Source of the DNA: Clusia tigrina
Lineage: Eukaryota; Arthropoda; Insecta; Diptera; Clusiidae
Assembly (NCBI GenBank): GCA_920105625.2
Contig: OV050032.1
Location: forward strand, 113,382,542-113,446,541
DNA length: 64,000 bases
Direction: 5' to 3'
Notes under the pieces: model-generated
Told to the model about the DNA's origin: nothing
The model's database searches: none
The model's input: only the letters and a program-made list of their open reading frames with translations
Shown here: in pieces, positions 63,701 to 64,000 of the stretch
How the letters are laid out: each line of letters begins with the position of its first letter
Numbering within the stretch: the first letter of the stretch is position 1
Program-made: the position numbers and the translations under genes

Positions 63701-64000
63701 GCAACATACAAATGCTTGTAACTTTTTACTGGAGCGTCATAAAACCTTGAAATTTTGTAACAATGAAGTACCCGAGCCTCTTGTCAATTTAAGCTATCGC
63801 TCAAAACTATGCTACCCTAGAGTCCCAAATCAAACACTGATCAAACTTCAAACGCCCCTAACTTCTTTACGATACGTCCTACACCTATCAAAGTTTGCAA
63901 CATACAAATGCTTGTAACTTTCTACTGGAGCGTCATAAAACCTTGAAATCTTGTAACAATGAAGTACCCGAGCCTCTTGTCAATTTAACATATCGCTAAA
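60728..64000 (+). repeat. 27-monomer HOR, copy 3 (internally deleted, cut by window end)
   Basis: Follows copy 2 at offset 5282 until the E unit at 61708, then continues at offset about 4302. It has therefore lost 980 bp, exactly five monomers. After about 62750 it is rearranged again: a D unit follows B, then an A/C hybrid, and E-F return at 63080-63471. Further copying from copy 2 at offset 5674 (29 monomers less 10 bp) runs to the end. The window stops within an A unit, where CGCTAAA replaces the usual CGCTCAAAG. Confidence 0.8.

Larger units (their letters stand above)
1..64000 (+). repeat. 196-bp tandem satellite array filling the window
   Basis: Every part of the window is a copy of one unit of about 196 bp, always in the same orientation. 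It can be followed by the anchors TACGTCCTACACC, CAAATGCTTG, ACTGGAGCG, CTCTTGTCAATTTA and CAAATCAAACACTGATAA. A representative monomer (17052-17247) has by my count 65 A, 50 C, 26 G and 55 T. Phase drifts by only -32 bp over 325 units, explained by 16 small indels: -1 at about 13216, 23911, 27243, 30966, 33709, 34492, 36058, 38017, 50021 and 59347; -5 at 38446; -10 at 55131 and 60413; +1 at 52392, 57676 and 63347. No unique DNA or transposon breaks the array. Satellites with 150-200 bp units are typical of eukaryotic centromeric and heterochromatic DNA. Which compartment and which organism this is cannot be read from the sequence. Confidence 0.98.

Noticed and set aside
1..64000. CRISPR array
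   Set aside because: CRISPRs have 23-50 bp repeats separated by unique spacers. Here the whole 196-bp unit is repeated with no unique spacer.
1..64000. Tandem rRNA (5S or 45S) or spacer repeats
   Set aside because: No 5S internal control region or rRNA-like segment is visible in the 196-bp unit, and no gene breaks the array.
1..64000. Centromere CENP-B box
   Set aside because: The only CGGG in the consensus (on the - strand, in CTCGGGTA) is not preceded at the required spacing by TTCG and A. No monomer type I inspected matches NTTCGNNNNANNCGGGN.
1..64000. Transposable element or long terminal repeat insertion
   Set aside because: The monomer phase is continuous. No segment departs from the 196-bp unit, and I see no target-site duplication or terminal repeat.
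1..64000. Telomeric or simple-sequence repeats
   Set aside because: No TTAGGG/TTTAGGG-type run is present. The TTTAGGAC in C monomers is a single occurrence per unit.
63991..64000. Possible array edge at the window end (CGCTAAA)
   Set aside because: It is a single-base departure in the last few bases and could be an ordinary variant. Ten bases are too few to call a junction.

Overview
The whole 64 kb is one uninterrupted tandem satellite DNA array. The unit is about 196 bp and runs head to tail in a single orientation, giving roughly 326 full monomers. I can support no protein gene, RNA gene, transposon, CRISPR array or unique sequence. The window looks like eukaryotic heterochromatin (centromeric, pericentromeric or other large satellite block). 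A prokaryote, phage or plasmid would not carry this. I do not recognise the monomer as a named satellite, and the sequence alone does not separate plant from animal.

Monomer: phase 1 is set at window position 1. The unit is about 39% GC, with a strong C-over-G excess on the + strand and near-expected CpG. Monomers fall into about seven recurrent types (A to G here) in two linked superfamilies. One has AATAAAGTACTCGAG with CTTGAG. The other has AATGAAGTACCCGAG with CTAGAG.

Layout: the types are arranged in nested higher-order repeats (HORs). (i) 1-16.3 kb is an 11-mer (589-2744, again 14112-16267), a 24-mer duplication and three 9-mers. (ii) 16268-19403 is two copies of a clean 8-mer, E-F-G-C-D-A-B-C, 1568 bp. 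(iii) 20972-31 kb is a 19-mer family with one copy shortened to 17. (iv) 29-36 kb is a 14-mer duplication with embedded 783-bp 4-mers. (v) 39.9-44.6 kb is an almost identical 12-mer tandem pair. (vi) 44088-46439 is two copies of a 6-mer. (vii) 46.4-50.2 kb is an irregular mixture. (viii) 50163 to the window end is a 27-mer in two full copies and a third, internally deleted and rearranged copy.

Length is tightly conserved. Sixteen small indels, net -32 bp, account for all the phase drift I could follow. Several of these indels recur in every copy of a given HOR and so date events relative to the amplification. Short open frames occur in almost every monomer, but they are by-products of the repeat. 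The interest here lies in HOR architecture, unequal-crossover junctions and a recurrent hairpin-forming site, not in encoded functions.
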